Origin: Spirosoma fluviale
Lineage (GTDB): Bacteria > Bacteroidota > Bacteroidia > Cytophagales > Spirosomataceae
Direction of reading: 5' to 3'
DNA length: 64,000 nucleotides
NCBI RefSeq assembly: GCF_900230225.1
Contig: NZ_OCNH01000001.1
Span: forward strand, 1,178,001 to 1,242,000
The notes under the pieces were generated by a model. It was not told where the DNA came from. It did no database searches and worked only from the letters and a program-made list of their open reading frames with translations. Made by a program: the position numbers and the translations under genes. Numbering within the stretch: the stretch's first letter is position 1; the number at the start of each line of letters is the position of its first letter. Shown one piece after another: positions 37,726 to 47,763 of the stretch.

Positions 37726-38739
37726 TTAGACGTTGCTTTGAAAATGAAGCGTTACCATGCTGTTGAGCAGAATCTGGGCTTTGTCGGATAAGTCAAACCA
37801 CTGAGGATTAGCTGGTTCGCTGCGAGCGATAAGCTGTTCGTTGACGCGCGTTTCGTTGCGGCTGAAAGAAGCAATCTGAAACGAGTGCGTCGAGTCATTA
37901 TACCGAATCCGGGCATGGGGATTCGATACATAGGCCGATTCGAGCAGCAGGTAATTCGGGAAGTGCTCATTGTCGGGTTCTTTACGGGCAACCACAATTT
38001 CCCGGTCGCGCATCAGGTACGTGTCTTCCTTGTTAAGCTCGGCAATGTAATAGCTGATCTGCGCCAGCCCCGCGTCGAGACTTCGGGGAAGCGGGGCCGC
38101 TGCCGGGGCAACGTGTGACGATTGTCCGGCCGGTGCTTGCCCAACGACATTGATCGGGCTGTTAAAATTGAATTTCACCACGAATGCCCCCGGTTCACGA
38201 AAATCAATATGCTGAAAGGCATGAACATCGACATCAACTTTCTCGTACACGTTCGTTTGTTTTACCCGGCGGGTTACATTCACTTTCTCGGCCGCAACAC
38301 CGGCGGGGCCATTACCGGGCAAAATACCGGTTAATGCGCCAATGACCTTCAACTCCATAGGACCGACCGGCTCACCGTTAAACTCCTGTCCGGCCCCAAA
38401 CTTGAAAAACCAGCTCGACGCCACCGGCGATATCCGTCCGTATTGACTTTTGTGCGTATCGATAATGGCGTTAAATGCCTGAACGGCTTCGTTCACCACG
38501 ACAGGAAAGGCGTTTTGTCGCTCTTCGTAGGTGTCGGGGTGCATGATGATCAGGAAGTGCGCGTTGAAGAGCAAACTTGTTCCGAAAGACTCTCGATGCA
38601 ACGAGTCTTCAAAGCTGGCGATTAGTTCATCCAGGATGCGTTTGTTAGTAACAACAGAGGTAGAGTTTGTATCGGGTTGGCTGGGCGGAATGATCAGGTT
38701 ACTCAATTTGCTGAGCCAACCACCGGGCTTATTTGCCAT
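37726..38739 (-). CDS. FHA-type protein, FhaA-like architecture
   Basis: 337 residues, first gene of the kinase/cell-wall cluster. N-terminal domain (about 30-140) with NAHFLIIMHPDTYEERQNAF and YGRISPVASSWFFKFGAG, whose order and spacing recall the N-terminal domain of mycobacterial FhaA; a Pro/Ala linker (about 205-225); and a C-terminal FHA-like domain (about 240-337) with VSNPHARIRYND in the place of the SxxH core. The GR of a canonical FHA is replaced (IVVARKEP), so phosphopeptide binding may be altered. The link to FhaA is by pattern only. The product is soluble. Confidence 0.8.
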   Translation of the reverse strand: MANKPGGWLSKLSNLIIPPSQPDTNSTSVVTNKRILDELIASFEDSLHRESFGTSLLFNAHFLIIMHPDTYEERQNAFPVVVNEAVQAFNAIIDTHKSQYGRISPVASSWFFKFGAGQEFNGEPVGPMELKVIGALTGILPGNGPAGVAAEKVNVTRRVKQTNVYEKVDVDVHAFQHIDFREPGAFVVKFNFNSPINVVGQAPAGQSSHVAPAAAPLPRSLDAGLAQISYYIAELNKEDTYLMRDREIVVARKEPDNEHFPNYLLLESAYVSNPHARIRYNDSTHSFQIASFSRNETRVNEQLIARSEPANPQWFDLSDKAQILLNSMVTLHFQSNV

Positions 38740-38998
38740 GTGCAGACTGTTTGGAGGGATTATCCTTTTATAAACGTCAACAACGATAGCTTTCGTTGGT
38801 TTGGGTGCCGGAAATTTTATTTATCGGAAGTGCAGGCGTCTTTGTATAGCTGCTTTCATAAATTGACGCAGGCGGTTTAAACGAACTCCGGGATTAAGGT
38901 GAGTAAATAGTTCGCAATAGAATATTAAACTTATGGGTTATATAAACTAATTGATTGTGCGTACATTAGCCCGTTTACTACCATCTTAGCTTGAATTC

Positions 38999-41068
38999 AT
39001 GAAGCATTTCTTTTGGTTTCTTTCTCTGATTGGGTTGTTGATACCCCTTTTGGGATATTCTCAGCTAACCATGCCGCTCTCGCGAATTGTCTTTCAGAGA
39101 GGACTGGATAACCGGGCTGCTGTGCCCATCCAGGGAAAATGTCCGGCTTCAGCAACCAGTATACAGGTGAAGGTAAAAGCAATAAATGGTGGGGTATCCC
39201 AGGACTGGACAACCATTGGAGCTACTACGGGCGGTACGTTTTCGGGTAACCTAAATCTGCCGGGTGGCTGGTATTCGCTCCAGGTGCGTGCGCTATCGGG
39301 CGGGGCGGAAGTGGGTAGCTGGTCACTGGATCGGTTTGGGGTAGGAGAGGTCTTTGTCATTGCCGGACAATCGAATGCCTACGGGTCGCCCTATGCCCAG
39401 AACATAGCCGCTCAGGATGACCGGGTCTCCACGCTAAACTACTTTAACTTCCCGGCGGGTACCATTGACGAGCAGAACCTGCCAAAAGCCTTTGTCCAGG
39501 CAGGAGCGGGGATGCCCATTGGCCCGCACAATCCAATGCTGATTTGGGGTGGACTGGGCGACAAACTGGTTGCGCGTTTGGGCGTGCCGGTTTTATTTCT
39601 GGGAGCCGCTTATCCCGGGTCATCGTCGTCGGAATGGCGTGATGCAGCCAATGGCGTAGAGAATGTGGGTGCAATGAACAAAGAAGCGCCCTACCGGCTA
39701 CTGGGCGTCACGCTGGCATATTTTATCAAGCGAACCGGCATCCGATCTATATTGTGGCATCAGGGCGAAGCCGATAATGGGATCACCACGAAAAAAGAAT
39801 ATGTCAATAATATTACGACGGTAATTAATAAGTCGCGTCTACAATCCGGCTTTAAAAACCTTGGCTGGATGATTTCATCTGTTTCCTACAACGGTCTTAA
39901 TGCAGGCCATGAAACAGACCCGGCGATACTCGATGCCCAGAATCAGTTGATTACACAAACGGATAATACATTTCCTGGTGTAGCGACAGATGCATATACC
40001 GGGCCTTATTACCGATACGATAAAGTACATTTTAACGATAGTATTTACCCTTTTTATCTAAATTTATGGAATAAGGCGCTGACCAACGACTTCTTCGCCC
40101 GTTGCAAGCCTTCGCAACCGGCTGTGGTTCCCACCATTACGACCGGCTATATTTTCCCGATGAACCCGAATGGAGGAGATCATATTCAGGTACCATTCAT
40201 GTCCACCGCTCCTGTTAACGACAATAATCAATATGTGGTGAAATTACTAAGCGAAACGGGCGAATTACTGGACAGCTTAGGCGCAGGAACCCGCATTGCT
40301 CCTAATTTACTTGCTGTTCAATTACCCGTTTGGGCAGATGGCCGGGTGCGGGTGCAGATCAGCTCAACCTCGCCCGCCCGAACAGGCGAGGCCTCCGACG
40401 TTTTTTATGCTCATAAAACGGGCGAAAAGCCGGTTACGCCACCCGACACAACACCTGCAACCCCAGTACGTACAGTCATTGATCCGCAGGGATGGGTAGA
40501 CATGAGTGACTGCGAACATCAGTATGGATGGGCTCGTGATGCCGCCGTGGCCAACTTGTCTGTACCCGTTGTTTTCTCCTGGGATAATAAACCCATTGAA
40601 ACGCAGCTGGCCGAGCGATTCCGGCAAGACCTGGCTGATGCATTCGGGGATAATGGGCAGCACGGTTTTCAGTGGGATATTCCAGCTTCTTTACGTACGG
40701 CTGGTAATCACAAGGTTTCTATTCAGGTTGCCGGGGCATCGCTTCCGTTCTTTACCGGAACGGTCTTTTGTGGGGCGGTTGGCGGCAGGCTCGCAACACC
40801 GGGGCTGGAAGAGACAAGATTGACATGGCGCGTATTCCCAAACCCAACGACAGACTACGTTACGGTACGCTTGCCGGTAGCCTATACTCGCGAAAAAATA
40901 ACCCTGACCGTGCTGTCTGCTTCCGGGCAGCAACAGCCAACAGCATCGTTACCCGTCGATGACCAACAGTTAAGGGTAAACCTCAGTGGCTTGCCGACGG
41001 GCATCTACCTGCTACGTTTGGACGTGAATGAACGGCCCGTGACTACGCTTACTGTGTTGAAGCAATAG
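38999..41068 (+). CDS. Secreted SGNH/sialate O-acetylesterase-like protein with T9SS tail
   Basis: 689 residues. Signal peptide (about 1-21, ending GYSQ), an N-terminal beta domain, then an SGNH esterase domain of the sialate-acetylesterase type (about 100-370) with nucleophile motif VIAGQSNAYG, IRSILWHQGEAD and the Asp/His region KVHFND. C-terminal: beta-sandwich, then a type IX secretion sorting domain (about 610-689, VFPNPTTDYVTV and LPTGIYLLRL). It is therefore exported across the outer membrane and should deacetylate a surface-accessible polysaccharide or glycan. Convergent with the GH20 hexosaminidase, which may act on the same glycan. Confidence 0.9.
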   Translation: MKHFFWFLSLIGLLIPLLGYSQLTMPLSRIVFQRGLDNRAAVPIQGKCPASATSIQVKVKAINGGVSQDWTTIGATTGGTFSGNLNLPGGWYSLQVRALSGGAEVGSWSLDRFGVGEVFVIAGQSNAYGSPYAQNIAAQDDRVSTLNYFNFPAGTIDEQNLPKAFVQAGAGMPIGPHNPMLIWGGLGDKLVARLGVPVLFLGAAYPGSSSSEWRDAANGVENVGAMNKEAPYRLLGVTLAYFIKRTGIRSILWHQGEADNGITTKKEYVNNITTVINKSRLQSGFKNLGWMISSVSYNGLNAGHETDPAILDAQNQLITQTDNTFPGVATDAYTGPYYRYDKVHFNDSIYPFYLNLWNKALTNDFFARCKPSQPAVVPTITTGYIFPMNPNGGDHIQVPFMSTAPVNDNNQYVVKLLSETGELLDSLGAGTRIAPNLLAVQLPVWADGRVRVQISSTSPARTGEASDVFYAHKTGEKPVTPPDTTPATPVRTVIDPQGWVDMSDCEHQYGWARDAAVANLSVPVVFSWDNKPIETQLAERFRQDLADAFGDNGQHGFQWDIPASLRTAGNHKVSIQVAGASLPFFTGTVFCGAVGGRLATPGLEETRLTWRVFPNPTTDYVTVRLPVAYTREKITLTVLSASGQQQPTASLPVDDQQLRVNLSGLPTGIYLLRLDVNERPVTTLTVLKQ

Positions 41069-41079
41069 GAAAATTTGAC

Positions 41080-41121
41080 TAATGGCTGTACGCAATTGGT
41101 TCAACCTGCCTACAGCCATTA
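41080..41121. terminator. Bidirectional terminator between esterase and hexosaminidase
   Basis: Perfect 11-bp arms 41080-41090 and 41111-41121 with a 20-nt loop, located between convergent stop codons. AT-rich flanks on both sides. Confidence 0.7.
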
Positions 41122-41128
41122 TTCATCC

Positions 41129-43687
41129 TTATTTTGCAATTGACACCGTTTGGCCGGAGCGGCCGGTAGCCGTAAAGACCTTGAATTTAACGGTGCCGGT
41201 TAGGTTAACCGGTTCGCTATAAATGGCACTTTGGGCTGTAGGCTCCGTTCCATCAGTCGTATAGCGAATGATCAGGCTTGGGAACTGGACGTTAGCGGCT
41301 ACTTTTCCATTACTGACTTTAGCACCTACGGCGGGGATACGGTATTGATACCCACCGGCATAAACATCTAAGCGGGGAAGTTCCCGTTTCCCCACAACGT
41401 GTACAAATTCAGACCAGGCCTGATTATAAAGCTGATCGCTTTTGGTATTGTCTTTTTCAAGTGCCCAGGCCGGATCTTTGGCCCACGCCCGCTCGGCAAC
41501 GGCCAGTAATTTCGGTAGAAGTTTGTACTCAAACTGCTGGGGTGTTCGGTTCGTTTCGGCCCAGAGCGGAGCTTCAATACCGACCAGATTCGCCTTTCCG
41601 GCTTCGGTTATAACTTCCCGGCTTTTTATCAATGAAGGAGCAATGCGTTTCCGGGTGAAGTCGTCTTTCAGATTTCTCAGGTAGTTATACGGAATAAACG
41701 AAAAAGGCTTGTCGGTATCAACATATCCACCCCAGTACTGGCCGGGTTCTTCGGAAGAGGGGTTGTAGGCAAGGTCTAAGTACATATGCGTAACACCCGT
41801 CAGAATAACTTTGTAGCCCGCGTTGGCCATGCGGTAGGCAAGATCTTCCGCCCCGGAACCCGGACTGTTTTTCCAGACATTGACCCGAAAGTTTTCGGAG
41901 GCAAACGCTTTGTTTGGTATCCAGGTAACTTTTCCGTTCTGGGTAACCTTTTTCAGACCAATTTCTTCCCAACCCGACAAAAACAAACCACGACTTTTCA
42001 ACATCTGGTTGATTTTTCCGAAGTAGTAATACCACAAATCGTCTGTTGTTTTTACGGCAGAATTACTGGCCATTAACTTTTGTACGGCCAGAGACTTTTG
42101 CCAGACGCCTTCCGGAACTTCATCGCCCCCAAAATGGATGGTTTTCAACGGAGCATCTGCTTCTTTGTACATAGCCCGTAAATCGTCGACTACCCGCTCC
42201 ATAAAGATATACGTAGAGGGTAACGATACATTGATCACATTGTCATTCCACCCCTGCACCGACCGATATACCGATTTGTCAGCCAAATCACGCAACAGAT
42301 AGCGCTCTGCTTCGGCCTTGTTTCCTGCTTCTAGCAGCCGATTATAGCGGGCATCCATGGCTTTTATGGCCGCTCGGGCGTGCCCCGGCGACTCAATTTC
42401 CGGAATCACCTCAATGTGCCGGTCACGGGCGTATTTTAGAATTTCGATAAAATCGGCTTTACTATAAAAACCCGTTCCTGATGCGTTGCTGGTCGATGGG
42501 CCGGAGCCGTAGGAAGGAATCAGACGCTTCGTTTCGTCGGTCGTGTGGGCTCGCTTGGCACCAACCTCGGTGAGTTCGGGTAGAGAAGGCATTTCGACCC
42601 GCCAGCCTTCGTCTTCGCTGAAATGGAAATGGAAGGTATTAAGCTTATACAGAGCCATTACGTCCAGCACTTTAAAAACCTCTGCTTTAGGCTGGAAATT
42701 TCGGGCTATGTCCATCATCAATGCCCTATAAGCGAAGCGGGGAGCATCTGTAATCGCAACTCCCGGAAGGCTAACAGATCCTGTTTTTCCAGTCAGAGCG
42801 GCTGCCGGTAACAGCGTTTGAAGGGATTGGATACCGTAAAAGATACCTGCCCGCGTGGTGGCGGCCAGACGAATGACGTCTTGATTGATGGTTAATTCAT
42901 ACGCTTCGGTACCTAGACCGGCTTTTTTTTGAAGAACGATGGCTTTTCCGGCTCCTGACTCCTGAATGGTGAGTTTCTTGCCTAAAACTGAGGTCAAACC
43001 AACCGACAAGAATTCGGCTTCGGGTCTAAACTCTTTTTCGGAAATAATGACCACTTGATCTGTTAGGACAAAAGGTGTTCCCTGTGCCTGATATGAAACG
43101 GGAGTAGGAAATACGTTCGGTAGTTTATCGTCTGGAATAGTCTGTATTTTCTGATTTTCGTTGAATATGGTTTCTGCCAGGTCACGATCCGATTTGTCGA
43201 AGATTTTACCAGAATTGATGGCTACCTCGACCGGAAATGCCTGCTCCGGATTTTTATCCAGGACAAGGTAAAACCCAACCGGAAAGTCAGTTTTGTTTCG
43301 GATTTTTCCGGCTAAAACCTCCAGTTTGGTCGATTGCCCTGGGGAGAGGGCCTTAAAGTTGGGTCCGGGGCTTATGTAATGTAAGTCGCCATTGAACAAC
43401 GTTACATTCGCCACTGTAGAATCGAACGGAGCGGGAGTTCCGCCATTGAAGAACAACTTCCAGCCTGTTGCCGGAAGGTCTTCATCGCCCGTATTGGTGA
43501 TGGTTAATACTGATCTGGAGCGTGGCTGGTTTTGATAATTGTTGTCAACTAACTCCAGTGAAATTTTCAGCCGTTTGGCATTTCCATTAGTAGCGGCTGA
43601 TTCCGTTGTGTTCGTATCAGAACTGTTTGAACAACTGAAGGTTAGGGAAACACAAAAAATGAGGAGAATAAGGGAACACGTTCTCAT
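41129..43687 (-). CDS. Beta-N-acetylhexosaminidase, GH20
   Basis: 852-residue lipoprotein (signal ending TFSCSNSS, lipobox FSC). Domains in order: N-terminal carbohydrate-binding CHB_HEX-like (about 35-180), GH20b (about 190-315), GH20 TIM barrel (about 320-690) with the catalytic Asp-Glu pair in HFGGDEVPEGVW and substrate-binding residues in HFHFSEDEGW, and a C-terminal chitobiase-like Ig domain (IIRYTTDGTEPT). It removes terminal beta-GlcNAc/GalNAc from chitooligosaccharides or glycans at the cell envelope. Longer than a minimal GH20 because of both accessory domains. Likely its own transcription unit. Confidence 0.95.
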   Translation of the reverse strand: MRTCSLILLIFCVSLTFSCSNSSDTNTTESAATNGNAKRLKISLELVDNNYQNQPRSRSVLTITNTGDEDLPATGWKLFFNGGTPAPFDSTVANVTLFNGDLHYISPGPNFKALSPGQSTKLEVLAGKIRNKTDFPVGFYLVLDKNPEQAFPVEVAINSGKIFDKSDRDLAETIFNENQKIQTIPDDKLPNVFPTPVSYQAQGTPFVLTDQVVIISEKEFRPEAEFLSVGLTSVLGKKLTIQESGAGKAIVLQKKAGLGTEAYELTINQDVIRLAATTRAGIFYGIQSLQTLLPAAALTGKTGSVSLPGVAITDAPRFAYRALMMDIARNFQPKAEVFKVLDVMALYKLNTFHFHFSEDEGWRVEMPSLPELTEVGAKRAHTTDETKRLIPSYGSGPSTSNASGTGFYSKADFIEILKYARDRHIEVIPEIESPGHARAAIKAMDARYNRLLEAGNKAEAERYLLRDLADKSVYRSVQGWNDNVINVSLPSTYIFMERVVDDLRAMYKEADAPLKTIHFGGDEVPEGVWQKSLAVQKLMASNSAVKTTDDLWYYYFGKINQMLKSRGLFLSGWEEIGLKKVTQNGKVTWIPNKAFASENFRVNVWKNSPGSGAEDLAYRMANAGYKVILTGVTHMYLDLAYNPSSEEPGQYWGGYVDTDKPFSFIPYNYLRNLKDDFTRKRIAPSLIKSREVITEAGKANLVGIEAPLWAETNRTPQQFEYKLLPKLLAVAERAWAKDPAWALEKDNTKSDQLYNQAWSEFVHVVGKRELPRLDVYAGGYQYRIPAVGAKVSNGKVAANVQFPSLIIRYTTDGTEPTAQSAIYSEPVNLTGTVKFKVFTATGRSGQTVSIAK

Positions 43688-43724
43688 GTGGTCAGGATCG
43701 GATACAACTTAATTAATATAAATG

Positions 43725-43773
43725 CGGGTAGAGCCATGTAATAGGTCTTTCCCATTTTACATGACTCTACCCG
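43725..43773. terminator. Inverted repeat between receiver and GH20 genes
   Basis: Arms 43725-43741 and 43757-43773 pair over 17 bp with a single G-U, enclosing 15 nt, just beyond the stop of the receiver gene transcribed leftward. Likely its terminator and insulator from the hexosaminidase gene. Confidence 0.7.
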
Positions 43774-43856
43774 AGTAAAGGCAATCTAACTGAAATTTTC
43801 GCAAAATCTGTTCTTTGTTTCACTCACAACAGAATAATTGATGGCGGTTTGTATAC

Positions 43857-44306
43857 CTACTCGGCGGAGTCTTCTTTGTAGTGCCGTATATCTAACAAGG
43901 TTACGGTCTCATACCAATACGTTCGCAGGTTGCTCAGGTACATCTTCCATTCCGCATAGCTAAACGGCTTTATTGTAAACGAAGAAGCACCAAATGAATA
44001 GGCGCGCTCAACCATAGTAGGTGTCTTGTTCGCCGAAAGCATAACTACCGGCAACACTCTTCCTTTCGGATGGGCTCGTAGTAATGCTAAAAAGTCTAAT
44101 CCGTCGACTTTATCCTGAAGATCAATATCGAGCAAAACTATTTTTGGGCCTTTACCCTGTAATCCTTCAATATACGTTTTGGCATCCTCAAAACTGCTAA
44201 CATGTATAAATGTAGCTTCAGGAAAGTTACTTAGTGAAGCTCGCTGTAGTGTATCAGCAATTAATGGATCATCGTCTACTAAGAGGATTGGGAATTGATG
44301 AGACAT
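43857..44306 (-). CDS. Stand-alone receiver-domain protein
   Basis: 149 residues, only a CheY-like receiver: acidic pair VDDDP, phospho-acceptor Asp in VLLDIDLQ, Thr/Ser in VVMLSANKTP (switch), and Lys in TIKPFSY. No output domain, so it acts through protein contact or phosphotransfer. No histidine kinase is adjacent. Flanked by AT-rich noncoding DNA. Codon use is AT-richer than the flanking metabolic genes. Possible partner of the LytTR regulator 535 nt upstream. Confidence 0.9.
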   Translation of the reverse strand: MSHQFPILLVDDDPLIADTLQRASLSNFPEATFIHVSSFEDAKTYIEGLQGKGPKIVLLDIDLQDKVDGLDFLALLRAHPKGRVLPVVMLSANKTPTMVERAYSFGASSFTIKPFSYAEWKMYLSNLRTYWYETVTLLDIRHYKEDSAE

Positions 44307-44840
44307 GTTATTCTAAGGCTAAACGTATTGAGTGAGAATGGACTATGACATTTTATTGTCCAGACACGTGTATTTGTACACCTTCTTATAAAAAACTTAA
44401 CCTGTCGAGTTTTTTTAGAATCGGGTATACAAGTAAGTGAATTTGTTTACTGCTGGAAGGGCATACCATGAGTAGTCCTCAATATTTATCCAGAACTCCT
44501 CTTGATGACACAGGATAGTCTTTCGTTTATGGATAAAGTTTAACCTTATACTCAGGGAATGGTTGACAAGCTTAATTTTACAGTCTAAAAATAACTTTAG
44601 TTCCTGAAGAGGCCTAATTATGGTCCTAAATTAGTTAAGAGTAACCATGTTTACTTATGTATATACAATCACGGTCGTTAATAGTATAAGCTTGAATCCT
44701 TATTAATCAAGTGAATATGTGTATAGGCTAAACAGCTCAAAAGGATTAAAATAAATTGATAAGGATATCGATAAAACACCAGTAGATCATGCAGGGGAGG
44801 CCATATGGGTAATGCTGTCGGGAGCTGATAAATTACTGAC
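44307..44840. other. AT-rich intergenic stretch
   Basis: 534 nt of AT-rich DNA between two same-strand regulator genes. No frame with protein character, no strong hairpin. It should contain the promoter of the receiver gene. Confidence 0.4.
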
Positions 44841-45563
44841 TTAGTTTGCTTTTTCCTCTCGATTGGAATTCAATAATGGAGTCAGATTTTTGCGATAAGC
44901 TCTTCCCAATGGTATTATATCTTTATCAATTAAGACTGTATTTATAGAAATAGACTTCAGGAAATCTACATTAACGATATAACTATTATGGATTCTTAGA
45001 AAGCGCTTGTCCAGGTCTTCCTGCATTTTATTTAGCGATCGCTTTATGGTAAACCGCCCTTGTACTGTTTTAATAAACGTATAATTGCGTTCGGAATATA
45101 AGAACAGTATTTCGTCCAAATGAACCCGTATCTGTTTATTCTGAGCACCGCGGATAAATAAATGGGAACTTGTAGGTGGAGGAGTTGGAGAAGGGCTAAG
45201 TAGCTGGTCAATTACAGAACGAAGGGTAAGCGGGTGAAACGGCTTGATTAGATGACCACCTACACCTATCGCCCGTGTTTGTTCATAATGCCCTGTTTCG
45301 TAGGAATTTGTTGTCATTATAAACTGCTTGCTTAATGCTGAAAATTGATTAAGTAAGGTTAATCCGTCTGGTCTTCCATTAAAAAAAAGGTCACAGATCA
45401 TTAAGTGAGGACGTTGGTTGACAATGATATTGGCCGCGGAATCTATATCGTGCGCTACAAAGGGTGATTTGAAACCCATAATTACCAATACCTCGTTAAG
45501 CCAGGATGCATCAACTAAATTATCTTCAATGATAAGAATTGAGGGTGTTTGGTAACTATTCAT
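44841..45563 (-). CDS. LytTR-family response regulator
   Basis: 240 residues: receiver domain (about 8-125) with Asp in MICDLFF and a conserved HLIKPFHP Lys/Pro, then a LytTR DNA-binding domain (about 143-235; VHLDEILFLYSERNYTFI, RFLRIHNSYIVNVDFL). The usual partner, a LytS/His_kinase sensor, is absent from the window. The gene is orphan within AT-rich DNA. It probably controls envelope or secretion functions, but no target box could be identified. Start at the ATG 45563 gives a normal receiver N-terminus. Confidence 0.92.
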   Translation of the reverse strand: MNSYQTPSILIIEDNLVDASWLNEVLVIMGFKSPFVAHDIDSAANIIVNQRPHLMICDLFFNGRPDGLTLLNQFSALSKQFIMTTNSYETGHYEQTRAIGVGGHLIKPFHPLTLRSVIDQLLSPSPTPPPTSSHLFIRGAQNKQIRVHLDEILFLYSERNYTFIKTVQGRFTIKRSLNKMQEDLDKRFLRIHNSYIVNVDFLKSISINTVLIDKDIIPLGRAYRKNLTPLLNSNREEKAN

Positions 45564-46686
45564 GTTATTTCCGACTGGTGCAATGAACTGTTTGTGGTAC
45601 AGAGTGAACCTCTACAAATATTAATTCAGGTATCTATATATATTGTTAATAATCAATATTAAACACCGTTTTTACCCATTAATCATCCATTAGAGCAGGT
45701 ATTTAATTAATACGGGATACAAGTCGAAAAGTCACACTATCTTATCGACAATATACCATTAATGGATACTTATTCACTAGTTGAGGTATGTAACCTTTAT
45801 GTTACAAATGGTTCAATAAGTATAAAGTACATGCTCTAGTAATTTTTCATATCGCTGATAGTCAATCTATTACTGTAGGATGTGTTGACATAGAGTAAAG
45901 TTTTTATAGTAAGTTATACTTAATAAATTCATTAATTCAGGTGCCAAAGTCTTGAAATAAACCTCATCTATAATTTTAAATTTTAAACAAAGAATTCTGA
46001 CACCGTGCATTCATTCTAATGGGTAAGCGTTGCCTTTATTTAATTTTAAGAGTCAGTATGAAATAAACTATAAGTTACTATTTTATTTAAAGGGTAATGT
46101 GATGTTTTGTAATAATGCATTCGATTGTAGGCTTGAATTTATACTATTGAAGAGTCTTAACGATCTGAAGAGAGAGCTAGTCTTTACGCTTTATTTACTA
46201 GATAAAGAGTATAAAGTAGATAATTACTAGCAATAGTCTATTGATAAGCGACGCCTGTACCTTTAAGAAAGTAAATGCTGAATGTTTACCAATTTTGGTT
46301 GATTGTCCTCAGTAAGCATATATGCAAGGACTTCACAATCGTGATTGAATATAACTTGTTTATCTTTCAGTCTCAAATTTCAATTTAGCTGTACGTAAGC
46401 TAGTTGTACGTATATAATCAACTGGTTAATATTCTGTAATATGAAATTACCCGCTGCCTAACTTCGGCCAAATACAATATGTGTTGATTATTAAATTGTA
46501 TAAAAAACTGTTACGTATTGCTAACTCGACTAGACTTTTTCAGGTGAGAAATAAAATTCATTGAAATTAGTGAATACTAGGTAAATCCTTATGTTATGCT
46601 AAACCAATCCTGAATATAAGATGAATTTCAATCATTATTAAAGTTACGTTTTATTGCCTATCCGTACTGACTACTTAGCCGAACCT
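45564..46686. other. Long AT-rich noncoding region
   Basis: Roughly 1.1 kb between divergent LytTR and sigma-factor genes, with much lower GC than its surroundings. Small palindromes occur at 45640-45659 (6-bp arms) and 45790-45805 (5-bp arms). The only frame of note (46030-46230, 66 codons from a TTG) has AT-driven composition and is not called. It could hold an unrecognised sRNA or large promoter region. Confidence 0.45.
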
Positions 46687-47238
46687 ATGAAAACAACTTT
46701 ATCTGACGAAGAAATGATTCGTCGTTATTTACCCCATCAACCAAATTGTTGTTTTGAAATTCTGTACAAACGTTACGAGACTAAAGTTTACCGTCATTGT
46801 TTGTCAATAATAAAAGATGCTGACCAGGCGCAGGACTTTACACATGATATATTTCTAAAAGTGTTTGTTAAGCTTAACGCATTTCAGGAACGATCCAGTT
46901 TTTCGACCTGGCTGTACACAATTGTCAGTAATCATTGCCTGGATCAAATCAGGATAGCTAAACGTTTGACCTTGAGCTCAATTGATGATGAGTCTCAGCT
47001 AAATATTCCTGATTCTAACTGGGCACAGATTCATGAAGATAAACTACAGCTTTTCAGAGTTGCTATGAATACATTAGCTGTTAAGGAGCAGACATTACTT
47101 CGGTTAAAGTATGAACAGGGACTAAGTATTGATGATATTGCTAAGTTGTACGCTATTACAACAAGTGCGGTTAAGATGCGTCTTAAACGAAGCCGTGAAA
47201 AAGTACAGTTGATGTATGCCCAACAAAATAAGTTTTAA
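46687..47238 (+). CDS. ECF-type RNA polymerase sigma factor
   Basis: 183 residues with sigma-70 region 2 (about 15-85; LYKRYETKVYRHCLSII, QDFTHDIFLKVF, FSTWLYTIVSNHCLDQIR) and region 4 (about 125-178; LLRLKYEQGLSIDDIAKLYAITTSAVKMRLKRS). The ATG at 46687 is preferred over TTG at 46654. No anti-sigma gene is next to it, unlike the FecI/FecR pairs common in this group, so regulation must be transcriptional or by an unlinked partner. AT-rich codons match the surrounding stretch. Confidence 0.92.
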   Translation: MKTTLSDEEMIRRYLPHQPNCCFEILYKRYETKVYRHCLSIIKDADQAQDFTHDIFLKVFVKLNAFQERSSFSTWLYTIVSNHCLDQIRIAKRLTLSSIDDESQLNIPDSNWAQIHEDKLQLFRVAMNTLAVKEQTLLRLKYEQGLSIDDIAKLYAITTSAVKMRLKRSREKVQLMYAQQNKF

Positions 47239-47763
47239 ATACAAAGCGAAGATCAATTGCTATGAGTAGCTTGTTGCTTACCATAATAATCTTACTACCA
47301 AGCAATAAATAGATCAATCATTACATGATTTTGAACCTGATCGTTTAATTTATAAGTATAAATTATGTCCTGTAAGATTTTGTCGTTTATGATTGCCTGA
47401 TATCTGCTACTCTTTGCTCTAATTAGTAGATTTTATGCAGGTTAAATCTGTAGGCGAAATATACTTACTGAGAGTAGTAGTTGAAGCTAATTTTAAATTC
47501 TTTAACTTATACTATTTAACTTCAATACATAAGTAGCATTTGGTTGATAATATATTCTAATCTGATAGTACGTTGAATATAGGTCATATTTTTGTTTCTA
47601 AAATTGTATTCTTTATAATGAGCTTTAATCAAAATAATCAGATTTTTTTAATTTGCTAACAAGTACATAAATAAATGATAGTTTATTTTATTGCTATTTA
47701 CGTTGATGGTACTAGATGATATTAATTCATTAAAATTCACAAGTTTAAATTAAATCTTTCCGT
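47239..47763. other. AT-rich intergenic stretch
   Basis: 525 nt of AT-rich DNA between convergent genes. I see no gene, clear terminator or RNA. Confidence 0.4.

Noticed and set aside
46030..46230. 66-codon frame in the AT-rich gap
   Set aside because: Starts at TTG, composition follows AT bias, no known fold or neighbours.
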